Assembly (NCBI GenBank): GCA_963677375.2
Contig: CAXXIF010000006.1
Location: 248,001-312,000 of the forward strand
Reading direction: 5' to 3'
DNA from: Pseudaeromonas sp963677375
Lineage (GTDB): Bacteria > Pseudomonadota > Gammaproteobacteria > Enterobacterales > Aeromonadaceae
Length of the DNA: 64,000 nucleotides
A program made the translations under genes and the position numbers. Under the pieces are notes generated by a model. The model was given only the letters and a program-made list of their open reading frames with translations. It made no database searches and had not been told where the DNA came from. Below are positions 44,190 through 53,429 of this stretch, in pieces. Numbering within the stretch: position 1 is the stretch's first letter; each line of letters starts with the position of its first letter.

Positions 44190-45413
44190 ATGCAAAATTC
44201 ATTTGATCACTCATTACCCGATGCCCAAGGGTACTTTGGCGAGTATGGTGGCAGTTTTGTGCCATCCGAGCTGCAACTGATCATTGACGAGATCACGAGT
44301 GCCTATCAAACGATTCGTCAGGACCCGGCGTTTCTGGCCGAATTGACGCGCCTGTATCAACACTTTGTTGGACGTCCCAGCCCCATTTTTCATGCCCAGA
44401 ATCTGTCAGCCCGCTACGGGGCTCCCATCTATCTCAAGCGGGAGGATCTCAACCATACCGGGGCGCACAAGATCAATCACTGCCTGGGCGAAGCCCTGTT
44501 AGCCAAGAAGATGGGCAAGAAAAAGGTGATCGCGGAAACCGGGGCCGGACAACATGGGGTGGCACTGGCAACAGCGGCGGCCCTGGTCGGGCTGGAATGT
44601 GACATCTACATGGGCGAGGTCGATATCGCCAAGGAACATCCGAATGTGGTGCGGATGCGGATCTTGGGCGCCAATGTGATACCCGTGACTCACGGCCGCA
44701 AGACGCTTAAAGAGGCCGTGGATGGCGCTTTCCAGGCTTATCTGGCAGATCCGGTCACCCAGTTGTATGCCATTGGATCGGTCGTGGGACCTCATCCCTT
44801 TCCGATGATGGTCCGGGATTTCCAGTCCATCATAGGTAATGAAGCACGAGTCCAGTTTCAACAGATGACAGGGCAACTGCCCGATAATCTGGTGGCCTGT
44901 GTTGGCGGCGGCTCTAACGCCATGGGCTTGTTTACGGCCTTCCTCGAGGATGAGTCAGTGCGGATGCACGGGGTCGAGCCTGCCGGACGCGGTGTCGAGA
45001 TCCCGGGGGAACATGCCGCCAGTCTGAGTAAGGGCGAGCCGGGCATCATGCACGGCTTCAAGTCCTACATGCTCAAAGATGAGCAAGGGGAGCCTCAAGA
45101 GGTCTATTCGGTTGCCAGTGGTCTGGACTACCCATCGGTGGGGCCCCAGCACAGTTATCTCAAGGATGCAGGCCGGGTTAACTATGGTGTGATCGATGAT
45201 CGCGAGGCGATCGATGCTTTCTTTACCCTGTCACGGCTCGAAGGGATCATACCGGCGATTGAATCGGCCCATGCGGTGGCCTACGCGCTGAAGCTGGCTG
45301 AGCAGGGAGAGCGCGGCAGTATTCTGATCAATCTATCCGGGCGAGGGGATAAGGATATTGATTTTGTGATCCAGAACTACGGTGCGCACTACGGGCTCCA
45401 GCAGCTGATCTAG
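44190..45413 (+). CDS. trpB: Tryptophan synthase beta chain, stand-alone
   Basis: PLP enzyme joining indole and serine to give tryptophan. 407 residues. KREDLNHTGAHKINHCLGEAL holds the PLP Lys (AHKIN), AETGAGQHGVA holds the catalytic Glu, and CVGGGSNAMG the phosphate loop. The segment AIGSVVGPHPFPMMVRDFQS is like the Gram-positive or other non-enteric TrpB rather than E. coli (GTAAGPHPYPTIVREF). No trpA or other trp gene is beside it; msrP follows. ATG 44190 after AGGAGG. It may be a second TrpB paralogue or transferred; leader hairpins suggest regulation. Confidence 0.88.
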   Translation: MQNSFDHSLPDAQGYFGEYGGSFVPSELQLIIDEITSAYQTIRQDPAFLAELTRLYQHFVGRPSPIFHAQNLSARYGAPIYLKREDLNHTGAHKINHCLGEALLAKKMGKKKVIAETGAGQHGVALATAAALVGLECDIYMGEVDIAKEHPNVVRMRILGANVIPVTHGRKTLKEAVDGAFQAYLADPVTQLYAIGSVVGPHPFPMMVRDFQSIIGNEARVQFQQMTGQLPDNLVACVGGGSNAMGLFTAFLEDESVRMHGVEPAGRGVEIPGEHAASLSKGEPGIMHGFKSYMLKDEQGEPQEVYSVASGLDYPSVGPQHSYLKDAGRVNYGVIDDREAIDAFFTLSRLEGIIPAIESAHAVAYALKLAEQGERGSILINLSGRGDKDIDFVIQNYGAHYGLQQLI

Positions 45414-45629
45414 TCGTGCCCGATACGCCACTGACCATGGATGGACAAGGGGGGAGCTGATGCTCCCCCTTCGTTTATCAGGAGAAGCGTTTGGACAGTC
45501 CGATGCCGTTCGTGCATTGTAGGTTCATTTCCAGCAAAAATTGATTTTAGTCAACTATATTCAGGGGGATGTTCATCGCAATTACAGTCCCCCCGCTGTC
45601 ATCTGACGCAACAACGTGAAGAGGTGTTC

Positions 45630-46634
45630 ATGAGCGATCGACCTTGGCATGAGCCCGGCGAGCAGGAAGTGACGCCGGAGGAGCTGTTTTTCGCCCGTCG
45701 TCGCGTCTTGAAGGCGCTGGGTATTTCTGCGGCGGCCCTGAGTGTGCCCACAGCCGCCCAGGCCACACTCTGGGATCTGTTTTCCAAGTCGGAGCAACCC
45801 CAGGCCAGACGAGAGCCCTTAACCTTCCAGAAACCGTCGGCTTATCGTCCCGATCTGCCCTGGACGCCGGAAAATAAAGTGATCGGTTATAACAATTACT
45901 ACGAATTTGGTCTGGATAAGGCGTCGCCGAAAGCCAATTCGCAGCACCTGCGGACCTCGCCCTGGCAAATTGTCATCGATGGCGAAGTGGCAAAACCCGT
46001 CACCCTGGATGTGGATGACCTCATCAAGCGCTTTGCCCTGGAGGAGCGGATCTACCGCTTTCGCTGTGTGGAGGCCTGGTCCATGGTGATCCCCTGGGTT
46101 GGCTTTGAACTCGGAGCCCTGCTGCGCTGGGTGCAACCAACATCACGGGCGCGCTATGTGGCCTTTCAGACGCTGGATGATCCGAAACAGATGCCCGGTC
46201 AAGCCGATGATGGACTGGGCAGTGGCATTCAATTTCCCTATGTCGAAGGGCTGCGGCTGGATGAGGCCATGCACCCCTTGAGCCTGCTGGCCGTTGGTGT
46301 CTATGGCAAAACCTTGCCCCCGCAAAATGGTGCGCCACTGCGTCTGGTGGTGCCCTGGAAATATGGTTTCAAGAGCATCAAGGCGATTGTCCGGATACGT
46401 TTGCTCGAGAAGCAACCGCCGACCACTTGGAGTCTTTCGGCACCTGATGAATATGGCTTCTATGCCAATGTCAATCCGCTGGTGGACCATCCGCGCTGGT
46501 CACAGGCCAGTGAACGGGTGATAGGTTCAGGTGGCTTGCTGGATGTGAAGCGGCAGCCCACCTTGCCATTCAATGGTTATGCCTCCGAGGTCGCGGGACT
46601 CTATCTGGGCATGGACTTACGGAGATCCTTCTGA
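45630..46634 (+). CDS. msrP: Protein-methionine-sulfoxide reductase, catalytic subunit (molybdoprotein)
   Basis: Periplasmic Mo-MPT enzyme that repairs oxidised methionines in envelope proteins, with electrons from MsrQ. 334 residues, the same as E. coli MsrP (YedY). Twin-arginine signal with RRRVLKALG at 23-31; Cys ligand of molybdenum in FRCVEAWSMVIPWVG; NYYEFG, WKYGFKSIKAI and the C-terminal F motif agree with the family. ATG 45630 follows AGAGG. Its TGA overlaps the ATG of msrQ by one base. The 215 bases upstream are without a clear promoter. Confidence 0.94.
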   Translation: MSDRPWHEPGEQEVTPEELFFARRRVLKALGISAAALSVPTAAQATLWDLFSKSEQPQARREPLTFQKPSAYRPDLPWTPENKVIGYNNYYEFGLDKASPKANSQHLRTSPWQIVIDGEVAKPVTLDVDDLIKRFALEERIYRFRCVEAWSMVIPWVGFELGALLRWVQPTSRARYVAFQTLDDPKQMPGQADDGLGSGIQFPYVEGLRLDEAMHPLSLLAVGVYGKTLPPQNGAPLRLVVPWKYGFKSIKAIVRIRLLEKQPPTTWSLSAPDEYGFYANVNPLVDHPRWSQASERVIGSGGLLDVKRQPTLPFNGYASEVAGLYLGMDLRRSF

Positions 46635-47239
46635 TGACACCTGGACCCAAACAGATGTTGTGGCTCAAAGCCGGATTCCACCTACTGGGACTACTCCCTC
46701 TGGGCTGGTTGTTCTTTGCCCTGCAGCACGACTATTTTGGTGCGGATGCCGCCAAGGAGTTGATCAAATACTGTGGCCGTACGGCGCTGGAACTGCTGTT
46801 TGTTACTCTGCTGATCTCCCCGTTGGCGAAGTGGACGGCAACCCCGGCGCTGATCCGGGTGCGCAGATTGGTGGGGCTCTGGTGTTATTTTTGGGCCTGT
46901 CTGCATCTGCTGGCCTTTGCCGCGCTGGAGCTGGGCTGGGATCTGAGTCTGTTGCTGGGCGAGATGGTGAAGCGCCCCTATATGTTGCTGGGCTCTCTGA
47001 GCTGGTTGCTGCTCCTGGCTCTGGCCATCACCTCCAATCGCTGGTCGCAACAGCGGCTCGGCCGGGGTTGGGCCAAATTGCATCGGCTTGTCTATGTCGT
47101 CGCCGTGTTGGCGCCTATTCACTATATCTGGTCGGTCAAGTCGATTACTCCGAAGCCGGTGATCTACCTGTTCATCGCCATGTTGTTATTGCTCTGGCGC
47201 CTGTATCGGCGGTTCAGTGTGGCGGCAAAGAAAACCTAG
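46634..47239 (+). CDS. msrQ: Heme-binding membrane subunit MsrQ
   Basis: Inner-membrane cytochrome b-like protein that passes electrons from quinols or flavin to MsrP. 201 residues and about six helices; conserved histidines lie in CYFWACLHLLAF, KLHRLVYVVAVLAPIHYIW (two His). E. coli MsrQ (YedZ) is 211 residues. Translation is coupled to msrP by TGATG overlap. Followed by a terminator. A 231-residue frame at 46573 is not real. Confidence 0.93.
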   Translation: MTPGPKQMLWLKAGFHLLGLLPLGWLFFALQHDYFGADAAKELIKYCGRTALELLFVTLLISPLAKWTATPALIRVRRLVGLWCYFWACLHLLAFAALELGWDLSLLLGEMVKRPYMLLGSLSWLLLLALAITSNRWSQQRLGRGWAKLHRLVYVVAVLAPIHYIWSVKSITPKPVIYLFIAMLLLLWRLYRRFSVAAKKT

Positions 47240-47266
47240 CTTCTTCTGAAAACGCGTTCGAACCCT

Positions 47267-47294
47267 AAGTCGGCGCCCTTGCGCTGACTTTTTT
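47267..47294 (+). terminator. msrPQ terminator
   Basis: AAGTCGGCGC-CCTT-GCGCTGACTT with a G-T pair and a T run. The rest of the 300-base gap before the next gene holds no recognisable feature. Confidence 0.8.
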
Positions 47295-47539
47295 ATGACT
47301 CGGCGCAGGCTGCCCGCCGCCAACGGCCGGTTTTTCATCCAGACTGCATCCCGCTTCATGCGCAACCGGTAACTGGGACAGAGCCTTTTTTATCTGGAGC
47401 CTGGAGGATAAGTTCCCCCTGAAAGTGGCGAGCCGGGTGTTCACTGACCAGACTCAGAGGGCAGGTACCTTTCATGGGTTGGTGTTTAGCCGCAATCCTG
47501 TGTGGCAACGTCAGGAACAGCCAAAAACTCGGAGGTTAT

Positions 47540-47914
47540 ATGAACAAGGTCCTAGTGTTTACGCTGTGTCTGTATGCAACCACTGTGCAGGCAAATGACA
47601 GTTTGAATAGCGAGCTGAGCCATGTGGCGGGTGGCGCGGCTATGGGGGCTGGTTTTACCTATCTAGCTGATTATTATGGTGAGAAAGAGAACAGAGCGTG
47701 GATTGGCTTTGGAACCGCCGCCGGAATTGGTGTGCTGGGGGAGGCCATCGAACTGGCATCGGGAAACGGTGATTTTTCAGTGCTGGATGCCGGGTCGAAT
47801 GCCTTGGGGGCGGCCATCGGAGCCTTTGTCACCGATCAATGGGTGCTGATGCCCGTGGTAAACAGCCGCGATCACTATGTTGGTCTCTACGGCCGCATCC
47901 CACTTTCAATGTGA
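47540..47914 (+). CDS. Small secreted glycine-rich protein, unknown
   Basis: 124 residues. Signal peptide MNKVLVFTLCLYATTVQA. Mature part is rich in Gly and Ala with GGAAMGAGFTYLADYYGEKE and GSNALGAAIGAFVTDQW, a pattern reminiscent of the predicted periplasmic YfiM/DUF2279-like proteins, but I cannot assign it. A small hydrophobic tail ends at RIPLSM. GGAGG lies 4 bases before ATG 47540. Single gene with a terminator shared with tkt. Confidence 0.7.
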   Translation: MNKVLVFTLCLYATTVQANDSLNSELSHVAGGAAMGAGFTYLADYYGEKENRAWIGFGTAAGIGVLGEAIELASGNGDFSVLDAGSNALGAAIGAFVTDQWVLMPVVNSRDHYVGLYGRIPLSM

Positions 47915-47925
47915 CTCCGTATGAC

Positions 47926-47960
47926 AAGAGCCACGTCGACAGCCGTCGACGTGGCTCTTT
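47926..47960. terminator. Bidirectional terminator between the secreted-protein gene and tkt
   Basis: 15-bp stem from AAGAGCCACGTCGAC with its complement, loop of four. Confidence 0.85.
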
Positions 47961-47972
47961 GCTTTGTGTGGC

Positions 47973-49973
47973 TTAACTCAATAACTGCTGCGCCTGCCTC
48001 AAGACCTCTTCTTCGGTAAACCCGAACAGTTTGAACAGCTGGTCGGCGGGTGCAGATTCCCCAAAACCCGTCATCCCGATCACGGCACCATCCAGCCCCG
48101 TATAGCGTTGCCAGTAATCGGCAATACTGGCTTCGATGGCCAGCCGGGCCCGGACCGCTTCCGGCAATACCTGCTCCCGATACTCCGGCGCTTGCTTGTC
48201 AAAACGCTCGGTACAAGGCAGGGAGACCACCCGAACCCGTTGGCCCTTGGCCTGCAGTATCCGGGTCGCACGAATAGCGAGATCCACCTCCGAGCCTGTC
48301 GCCAGAATGATTAGATCCGGTGTCCCCTCACAGTCGAGCAGCGTGTAGCCACCGCGTTCAATATCACTCACTTGCCGGGGTGTTCTGGATTGTTGTGTCA
48401 GTGCCTGTCGGGAGAAGATCAGGGCACTCGGACCATCTGCCCGCTCAATGGCCGCCTTCCATGCCACGGCACTTTCGACCTGATCACAAGGGCGCCAGGT
48501 CTCCATGTTCGGCGTGAGGCGAAGGCTGGCCAGCTGTTCAACCGGCTGATGGGTCGGACCATCTTCGCCCAAGCCAATCGAGTCATGGGTATAGACGAAG
48601 ATGGTGCGTTGCTTCATGAGCGCCGCCATTCGCACTGCGTTGCGGGCGTACTCCATAAACATCAGGAAGGTGCCACCATAGGGAATAAACCCGCCGTGCA
48701 GGCTAATACCGTTCATGATGGCGGACATCCCAAATTCGCGGACGCCGTAGTGCAGGTAATTGCCTTGTGGGCTACTCGGCGAGACATCCAGGGCGTGGCG
48801 ATGCCGGGTCAGGTTGGATGGGGCCAAATCGGCCGAGCCACCCAGCAGCTCTGGCAAGAGGGCCGCGTAGGCATTCAGTGCATTCAGGCTGGCTTGGCGG
48901 GAGGCAATATGGGCCGGTTTGGCTTGTAGATCCGCAATATAGGCTGTCGATTGAGCCGCCCAATCGGCCGTCAAGGCACCGCTGCTGCGGCGTAATAACT
49001 CAGTCGCCTCTTGCGGAAACAGCTCCTGATAGGCGGCGAACTGCTGGTTCCACAGTGTTTGACACGCTGCGCCCTGTGTTTTGGCATCCCACGCCTGATA
49101 GATTGCCGCCGGGATCTCGAACGGGGCATAAGGCCAATTCAGCCGCTCCCGCACCTGGGCTACTTCCTCTTTGCCCAGTGGCGAGCCATGGCAGTCGTGA
49201 CTGCCGGCTTTGTTCGGGGAGCCGAAGCCGATAATGGTCTTGCAGCAAATCAGGGTGGGTCGTTGCAGGTCGGTTTTGGCTTCCCGGATGGCGGCATCAA
49301 TTGCCTGGGCATCATGGCCATCCACGGCATCGATCACCTGCCAGCCGTAAGCCCGGAAGCGGGCGGGGGTATCATCGGTAAACCAGCCTTCCACATGACC
49401 ATCAATCGAGATGCCATTGTCATCCCAGAAGGCGATCAGCTTGCCCAGCGCCAGCGTGCCGGCGAGAGAGCAAACCTCATGGGAGATCCCCTCCATCAAG
49501 CAGCCGTCCCCCAGAAAGGCATAGGTATAGTGGTCTATGATGGGGTGGCCCGGCTGGTTGAACTGAGCGGCCAGGGTCTTCTCGGCCAGCGCCATCCCCA
49601 CGGCATTGGCAATCCCTTGTCCTAACGGGCCCGTGGTTGTCTCCACTCCCGGCGCATAGCCATATTCGGGATGACCCGGAGTCTTGGCATGTAATTGGCG
49701 AAATTGCTTTAGTTCCGACAGCGGCAAGTCATAGCCGGTGAGGTGCAGTAAAGAGTAGAGCAGCATGGAGCCATGGCCGTTGGAGAGTACAAAACGGTCG
49801 CGGTTGATCCAGGCCGGATCGGCCGGATTATGTTTCAGATGATGACGCCACAGCACTTCGGCAATATCGGCCATCCCCATGGGGGCGCCGGGGTGGCCGG
49901 AGTTGGCTTGTTGTACGGCATCAACACTCAGCATGCGCACTGCATTGGCTAATATTTGAGCTTCTACACCCAT
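47973..49973 (-). CDS. tkt: Transketolase
   Basis: Thiamine-diphosphate enzyme moving two-carbon units between sugar phosphates in the non-oxidative pentose phosphate pathway. 666 residues, close to E. coli TktA (663). GHPGAPMGMADIAEVLW, LSNGHGSML, GPLGQGIANAVGMA, GDGCLMEGISHE (TPP motif GDG), and HDSIGLGEDGPTHQPVEQ are intact. ATG 49973 has AAGGGAG 8 bases upstream; a GTG just before (49976) is an alternative. It is last in the probable unit araB-araD-araA-tal-tkt, where it would process xylulose 5-phosphate from arabinose. Confidence 0.95.
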   Translation of the reverse strand: MGVEAQILANAVRMLSVDAVQQANSGHPGAPMGMADIAEVLWRHHLKHNPADPAWINRDRFVLSNGHGSMLLYSLLHLTGYDLPLSELKQFRQLHAKTPGHPEYGYAPGVETTTGPLGQGIANAVGMALAEKTLAAQFNQPGHPIIDHYTYAFLGDGCLMEGISHEVCSLAGTLALGKLIAFWDDNGISIDGHVEGWFTDDTPARFRAYGWQVIDAVDGHDAQAIDAAIREAKTDLQRPTLICCKTIIGFGSPNKAGSHDCHGSPLGKEEVAQVRERLNWPYAPFEIPAAIYQAWDAKTQGAACQTLWNQQFAAYQELFPQEATELLRRSSGALTADWAAQSTAYIADLQAKPAHIASRQASLNALNAYAALLPELLGGSADLAPSNLTRHRHALDVSPSSPQGNYLHYGVREFGMSAIMNGISLHGGFIPYGGTFLMFMEYARNAVRMAALMKQRTIFVYTHDSIGLGEDGPTHQPVEQLASLRLTPNMETWRPCDQVESAVAWKAAIERADGPSALIFSRQALTQQSRTPRQVSDIERGGYTLLDCEGTPDLIILATGSEVDLAIRATRILQAKGQRVRVVSLPCTERFDKQAPEYREQVLPEAVRARLAIEASIADYWQRYTGLDGAVIGMTGFGESAPADQLFKLFGFTEEEVLRQAQQLLS

Positions 49974-50170
49974 CACAAAGACTCCCTTTTAATCGACAAA
50001 ATTTGACAATACCTGGTCTTGGCGCGCCCAAAAGGCAGAGCCTGTTTCCATGGCACCAACCATTGGCGGCAAGGATGCCGCCATCGAGCCCCCAGGGATG
50101 GGTTCATGGCGTGTTGGCGACAGGAAATGGCTCGGCTTCGGGATCCACTCCCATCACAGGGCTATTGGAC

Positions 50171-51124
50171 TCACGCCAGCCGGCTGGCCAGTAACTGCTC
50201 GAGTTTCAGCTGATCGAGGGCGAACGTCCGAATACCCTCCGCCAGTTTTTCAGTCGCCATGGCGTCTTCATTGTGCTGCCAGCGGAAGTCGGCTTCGCTC
50301 AGCGGGGCGGGTTTGGCCACCCGCTGTCCGTCATCGCCCAAGTGGCGTACTAGCTCACCACTGTGGGCTTCCAGCTCCTGCAGCAGTGCCGGGCTTATGG
50401 TCAGTCGGTCGCAACCGGCCAGGGCCAATACTTCATCGATGTTGCGGAAGCTTGCACCCATCACGACGGTCGGGTAACCGTGCTGTTTGTAATAGTGGTA
50501 AATGGCCTGCACCGATAACACACCTGGGTCCGTCTGTGCGGTATAGCTGAGTGCCGTCTTGGCCTTGTACCAGTCGAGTATCCGGCCGACGAAGGGGGAG
50601 ATCAGGAAGGCTCCGGCTTCGGCGCAGGCACGGGCCTGGGCGAAACTGAACAGCAAGGTGAGGTTGCAGTTGATGCCTTCTTGTTCCAGCAACTCAGAGG
50701 CGCGTATCCCTTCCCAGGTCGCCGCGATTTTGATCAGCACCCGGGAGCGGGGAATCCCCTGCTGTTCATACAGGTCGATTAATTTGCGCGCCTTTTCGAT
50801 GGTGGCGGCGCTGTCGAATGACAATCGGGCATCGACTTCGGTGGAGACTCGGCCCGGGACATGTTTCAAAATTTCACAACCAATGGCGACAATCAGCCGG
50901 TCGGCGGCTTCGGTTACCTGGCCGTCGAGATCCGCAGCGAGCGGCTTGGCCTCGGCAAGGACGCTCTCCAGTAACGGCGCATATTCTGCACTGGCGACGG
51001 CTTTTAAAATCAGCGAAGGGTTCGTCGTGGCATCTTCCGGGGAGTAGAGCTTAATGGCCGGTAACTCGCCAGTATCGGCGACGACCGTGGTGATGGCACG
51101 GAGTTGGGTTAGCAAACTGGGCAT
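50171..51124 (-). CDS. tal: Transaldolase
   Basis: Schiff-base enzyme exchanging a dihydroxyacetone unit between sedoheptulose 7-phosphate and glyceraldehyde 3-phosphate. 317 residues (E. coli TalB 317). ATTNPSLILKA, SRVLIKIAATWEGIRAS (Lys132 equivalent), TLLFSFAQA and SPFVGRILDW are all present. The start ATG 51124 has AGGAG. It lies 86 bases after araA and 197 bases before tkt on the same strand, so it is probably cotranscribed with both. Confidence 0.95.
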   Translation of the reverse strand: MPSLLTQLRAITTVVADTGELPAIKLYSPEDATTNPSLILKAVASAEYAPLLESVLAEAKPLAADLDGQVTEAADRLIVAIGCEILKHVPGRVSTEVDARLSFDSAATIEKARKLIDLYEQQGIPRSRVLIKIAATWEGIRASELLEQEGINCNLTLLFSFAQARACAEAGAFLISPFVGRILDWYKAKTALSYTAQTDPGVLSVQAIYHYYKQHGYPTVVMGASFRNIDEVLALAGCDRLTISPALLQELEAHSGELVRHLGDDGQRVAKPAPLSEADFRWQHNEDAMATEKLAEGIRTFALDQLKLEQLLASRLA

Positions 51125-51181
51125 GAGGGCTCCTGGCCGCGCGAAACAGGCAGCGGCAATGAGGGGATCAAAAGGGGAAAT

Positions 51182-51203
51182 GCCCCCGTGGTGACACGGG
51201 GGC
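51182..51203 (-). other. Hairpin between araA and tal
   Basis: GCCCCCGTG-GTGA-CACGGGGGC, 9 bp of mostly GC. Only a broken T-rich tail follows on the minus strand, so it may be a partial terminator or an mRNA stabiliser that sets tal-tkt below araBDA. Confidence 0.55.
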
Positions 51204-51210
51204 TTCGACG

Positions 51211-52710
51211 TTATTTACAAAGCTTGTAATAGACTTCGTTCCAGAGAATTTCTTTCTTCAATTCCGGAATTGTGGTGTTTTCATCGATCAGCAGGAACTC
51301 AATACCTGCCATCTCGGCGTAGATCCGCAGATACTCGGCATCCACCGCCTGGCTGAACACCGAGTGGTGGGCGGCACCGGCCAGTATCCAGGCTTCGGCG
51401 CCCACTTCCAGATTCGGCTTGGGCTCCCACAGGGCGCAGGCCACCGGCAGTTTCGGCAGGGCGGCGGGCAGGTCCACCACATCCAGATTGTTGACCACCA
51501 GACGGAAGCGGTTGCCCATGTCGATGAGACTGGCGTTTACCGCTTTGCCAGCCGGGGCGGAGAACAGCAGACGGGCGGGCGGGGCCTTCTTGCCGATCCC
51601 CAGATGTTGCACATCGAGCACCGGTTTATTGCCGGCGATGGAGGGGCAAATTTCCAGCATGTGGGCGCCCAGCACCAGATTGTTGCCCTCGGCCAGATGG
51701 TAGGTGTAGTCCTCCATGAAGGAGGCACCGCCGGGCAGGCCATGGCCCATCACCTTCAAGGTTCTGAGCAGAGCGGCGGTTTTCCAGTCCCCTTCGCCAC
51801 CGAAGCCGTAGCCTTGCTGCATCAGGCGTTGGCACGCCAGACCCGGCAACTGATGAATCCCATACAGATCTTCAAAGGTGGTGGTGAAGGCGCCGAAGTT
51901 GCCCTGCTGCAGGAACTTCTTCAGGCCCAGCTCCTGGCGCGCCGCTTCATACAGGGATTCGCGGTAGCTGCCACCCACTTTGACCGCATCCGTCAGGGTA
52001 TAGAGGGTTTCGTATTCGTCCAGCAGGGCGCTGATATCCCCAGCGGCCACCTCGTTGATCACCTTCACCAGATCGCCGACCGGATGGTAATTCACCTGAT
52101 AACCAAACTGGATCTGGGCTTCGACCTTGTCACCCTCGGTCACAGCAACATTGCGCATGTTGTCGCCGAAACGGGCAACTTTCATCTGCTTGCTGTCATA
52201 TACAGCGGCGCAGATGCGCATCCAGCGGGCAATTTTCGCGTGGGCGGCCTGGTCTTCCCAATACCCCACCACCACGGTCCGTGGCAGGCGCAGACGGGCG
52301 CCCATGAAACCGAACTCCCGACCACCGTGGGCGGTCTGGTTCAGGTTCATAAAGTCCATGTCGATCTCGCCCCAGGGCAGATCGCGATTGAACTGGGTAT
52401 GGAATTGCAGCAGCGGTTTGTTGAGTTGGGTCAGCGCCGGTATCCACATCTTGGCGGGCGAGAAGGTGTGCATCCACACCATGACGCCGACGCACTGCTG
52501 GCTGTGATTGGCATCGCGGGCGATGGCCGAGATCTCGTCCAGGGTGGTCCCTGTGGGCTTGAGTACAATTTTCAGCGGCAGACCGGCATGCTCATTCAAC
52601 TGCTGGGTCATGGTGTGGGCGTGATCCGCCACCTGCTTCAGGGTTTCCGGGCCATACAAGTGCTGACTGCCGACGACAAACCAGACTTCTAACTGCTTTA
52701 AAAATTCCAT
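51211..52710 (-). CDS. araA: L-arabinose isomerase
   Basis: Converts L-arabinose to L-ribulose, Mn2+ dependent. 499 residues (E. coli 500). EVWFVVGSQHLYG, MVWMHTFSPAKMWI, GGREFGFMGAR, EDYTYHL and the catalytic or metal Glu/His region (EGDWKTAALLR) match the family. The ATG follows GAGGAA by 6 bases. It starts 14 bases after araD, so the gene order is araB-araD-araA rather than the E. coli araBAD. A large frame opposite it (51364-52692) is a codon-bias shadow. Confidence 0.96.
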   Translation of the reverse strand: MEFLKQLEVWFVVGSQHLYGPETLKQVADHAHTMTQQLNEHAGLPLKIVLKPTGTTLDEISAIARDANHSQQCVGVMVWMHTFSPAKMWIPALTQLNKPLLQFHTQFNRDLPWGEIDMDFMNLNQTAHGGREFGFMGARLRLPRTVVVGYWEDQAAHAKIARWMRICAAVYDSKQMKVARFGDNMRNVAVTEGDKVEAQIQFGYQVNYHPVGDLVKVINEVAAGDISALLDEYETLYTLTDAVKVGGSYRESLYEAARQELGLKKFLQQGNFGAFTTTFEDLYGIHQLPGLACQRLMQQGYGFGGEGDWKTAALLRTLKVMGHGLPGGASFMEDYTYHLAEGNNLVLGAHMLEICPSIAGNKPVLDVQHLGIGKKAPPARLLFSAPAGKAVNASLIDMGNRFRLVVNNLDVVDLPAALPKLPVACALWEPKPNLEVGAEAWILAGAAHHSVFSQAVDAEYLRIYAEMAGIEFLLIDENTTIPELKKEILWNEVYYKLCK

Positions 52711-52724
52711 GCTTCATTCCTCGT

Positions 52725-53429
52725 TTATGATTTCGCGGTGGATTGACCGTAATAGGCATCTTGACCGTGTTTGCGCTGGTAATGTTTTTCCAGCATGTAA
52801 TCGGGCAGGGCCGTGGCCTGCGGATTGAGCTGATGAGTGATCCAGGCCATGCGTGCAACTTCTTCCAGCACTACGGCGTTGTGAACCGCATCCTGGGCAT
52901 CCTTGCCCCAGCTGAAGGGGCCATGATTGGCCACCAGAATACCGGGCATGGTTAAGGGGGGCGTCTGCTGCAGCGTCTCCACAATCAGATGTCCGGTCAG
53001 CCCTTCGTAGTCTTGCTGTACTTCGGACTCGGATAACAGCCGGGTACAGGGCACATCGCCGTGGAAATAATCGGCCTGGGTGGTGCCCTGGATCGGGATG
53101 CCACGGCGGGCTTGTGCCCAGGCGGTGGCGTGGGTGGAATGGGTATGCACCACGCCACCCAACTCGGGATAACGGCGGTACAGCACCAGATGCGTTGCGG
53201 TATCCGACGAGGGACGCAGATCGCCTTCGACCCGATTGCCCGCCAGATCCAGCACCACCAGATCGCTCAGGGTCATGTGGTCATAACTGACCCCGCTGGG
53301 CTTGATAACCACGAGCCCCAGTTCCCGATCAATGCCGCTGACATTGCCCCAGGTAAAGGTCACCAATTTGTAGTGCGGCAGGTCGAGATTGGCCTCCAGA
53401 ACCTGCTGTTTGAGTTGTTTCAGGCTCAT
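52725..53429 (-). CDS. araD: L-ribulose-5-phosphate 4-epimerase
   Basis: Zinc class II aldolase-fold enzyme converting L-ribulose 5-phosphate to D-xylulose 5-phosphate. About 234 residues (E. coli 231). TFTWGNVSGID, KPSGVSYD, VVHTHSTHATAWAQA (zinc His pair), GTTQADYFHGDVPCTR and ANHGPFSWG match the family. ATG 53429 overlaps the TGA of araB (ATGA), with AAGGA upstream. A longer frame upstream belongs to araB. Confidence 0.95.
   Translation of the reverse strand: MSLKQLKQQVLEANLDLPHYKLVTFTWGNVSGIDRELGLVVIKPSGVSYDHMTLSDLVVLDLAGNRVEGDLRPSSDTATHLVLYRRYPELGGVVHTHSTHATAWAQARRGIPIQGTTQADYFHGDVPCTRLLSESEVQQDYEGLTGHLIVETLQQTPPLTMPGILVANHGPFSWGKDAQDAVHNAVVLEEVARMAWITHQLNPQATALPDYMLEKHYQRKHGQDAYYGQSTAKS

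Noticed and set aside
43934..44206. 90-residue frame through the trpB leader ending in Phe/Arg/His-rich sequence
   Set aside because: Considered as a leader peptide, but it begins inside the divergent BI-1 gene, has no ribosome-binding site and no tandem Trp codons.
46573..47268. 231-residue frame overlapping msrQ
   Set aside because: Overlaps msrQ in another frame with unlikely composition; msrQ is a firm match.
51364..52692. 442-residue frame opposite araA
   Set aside because: It mirrors araA exactly, has no domain features, and arises from strong codon bias.
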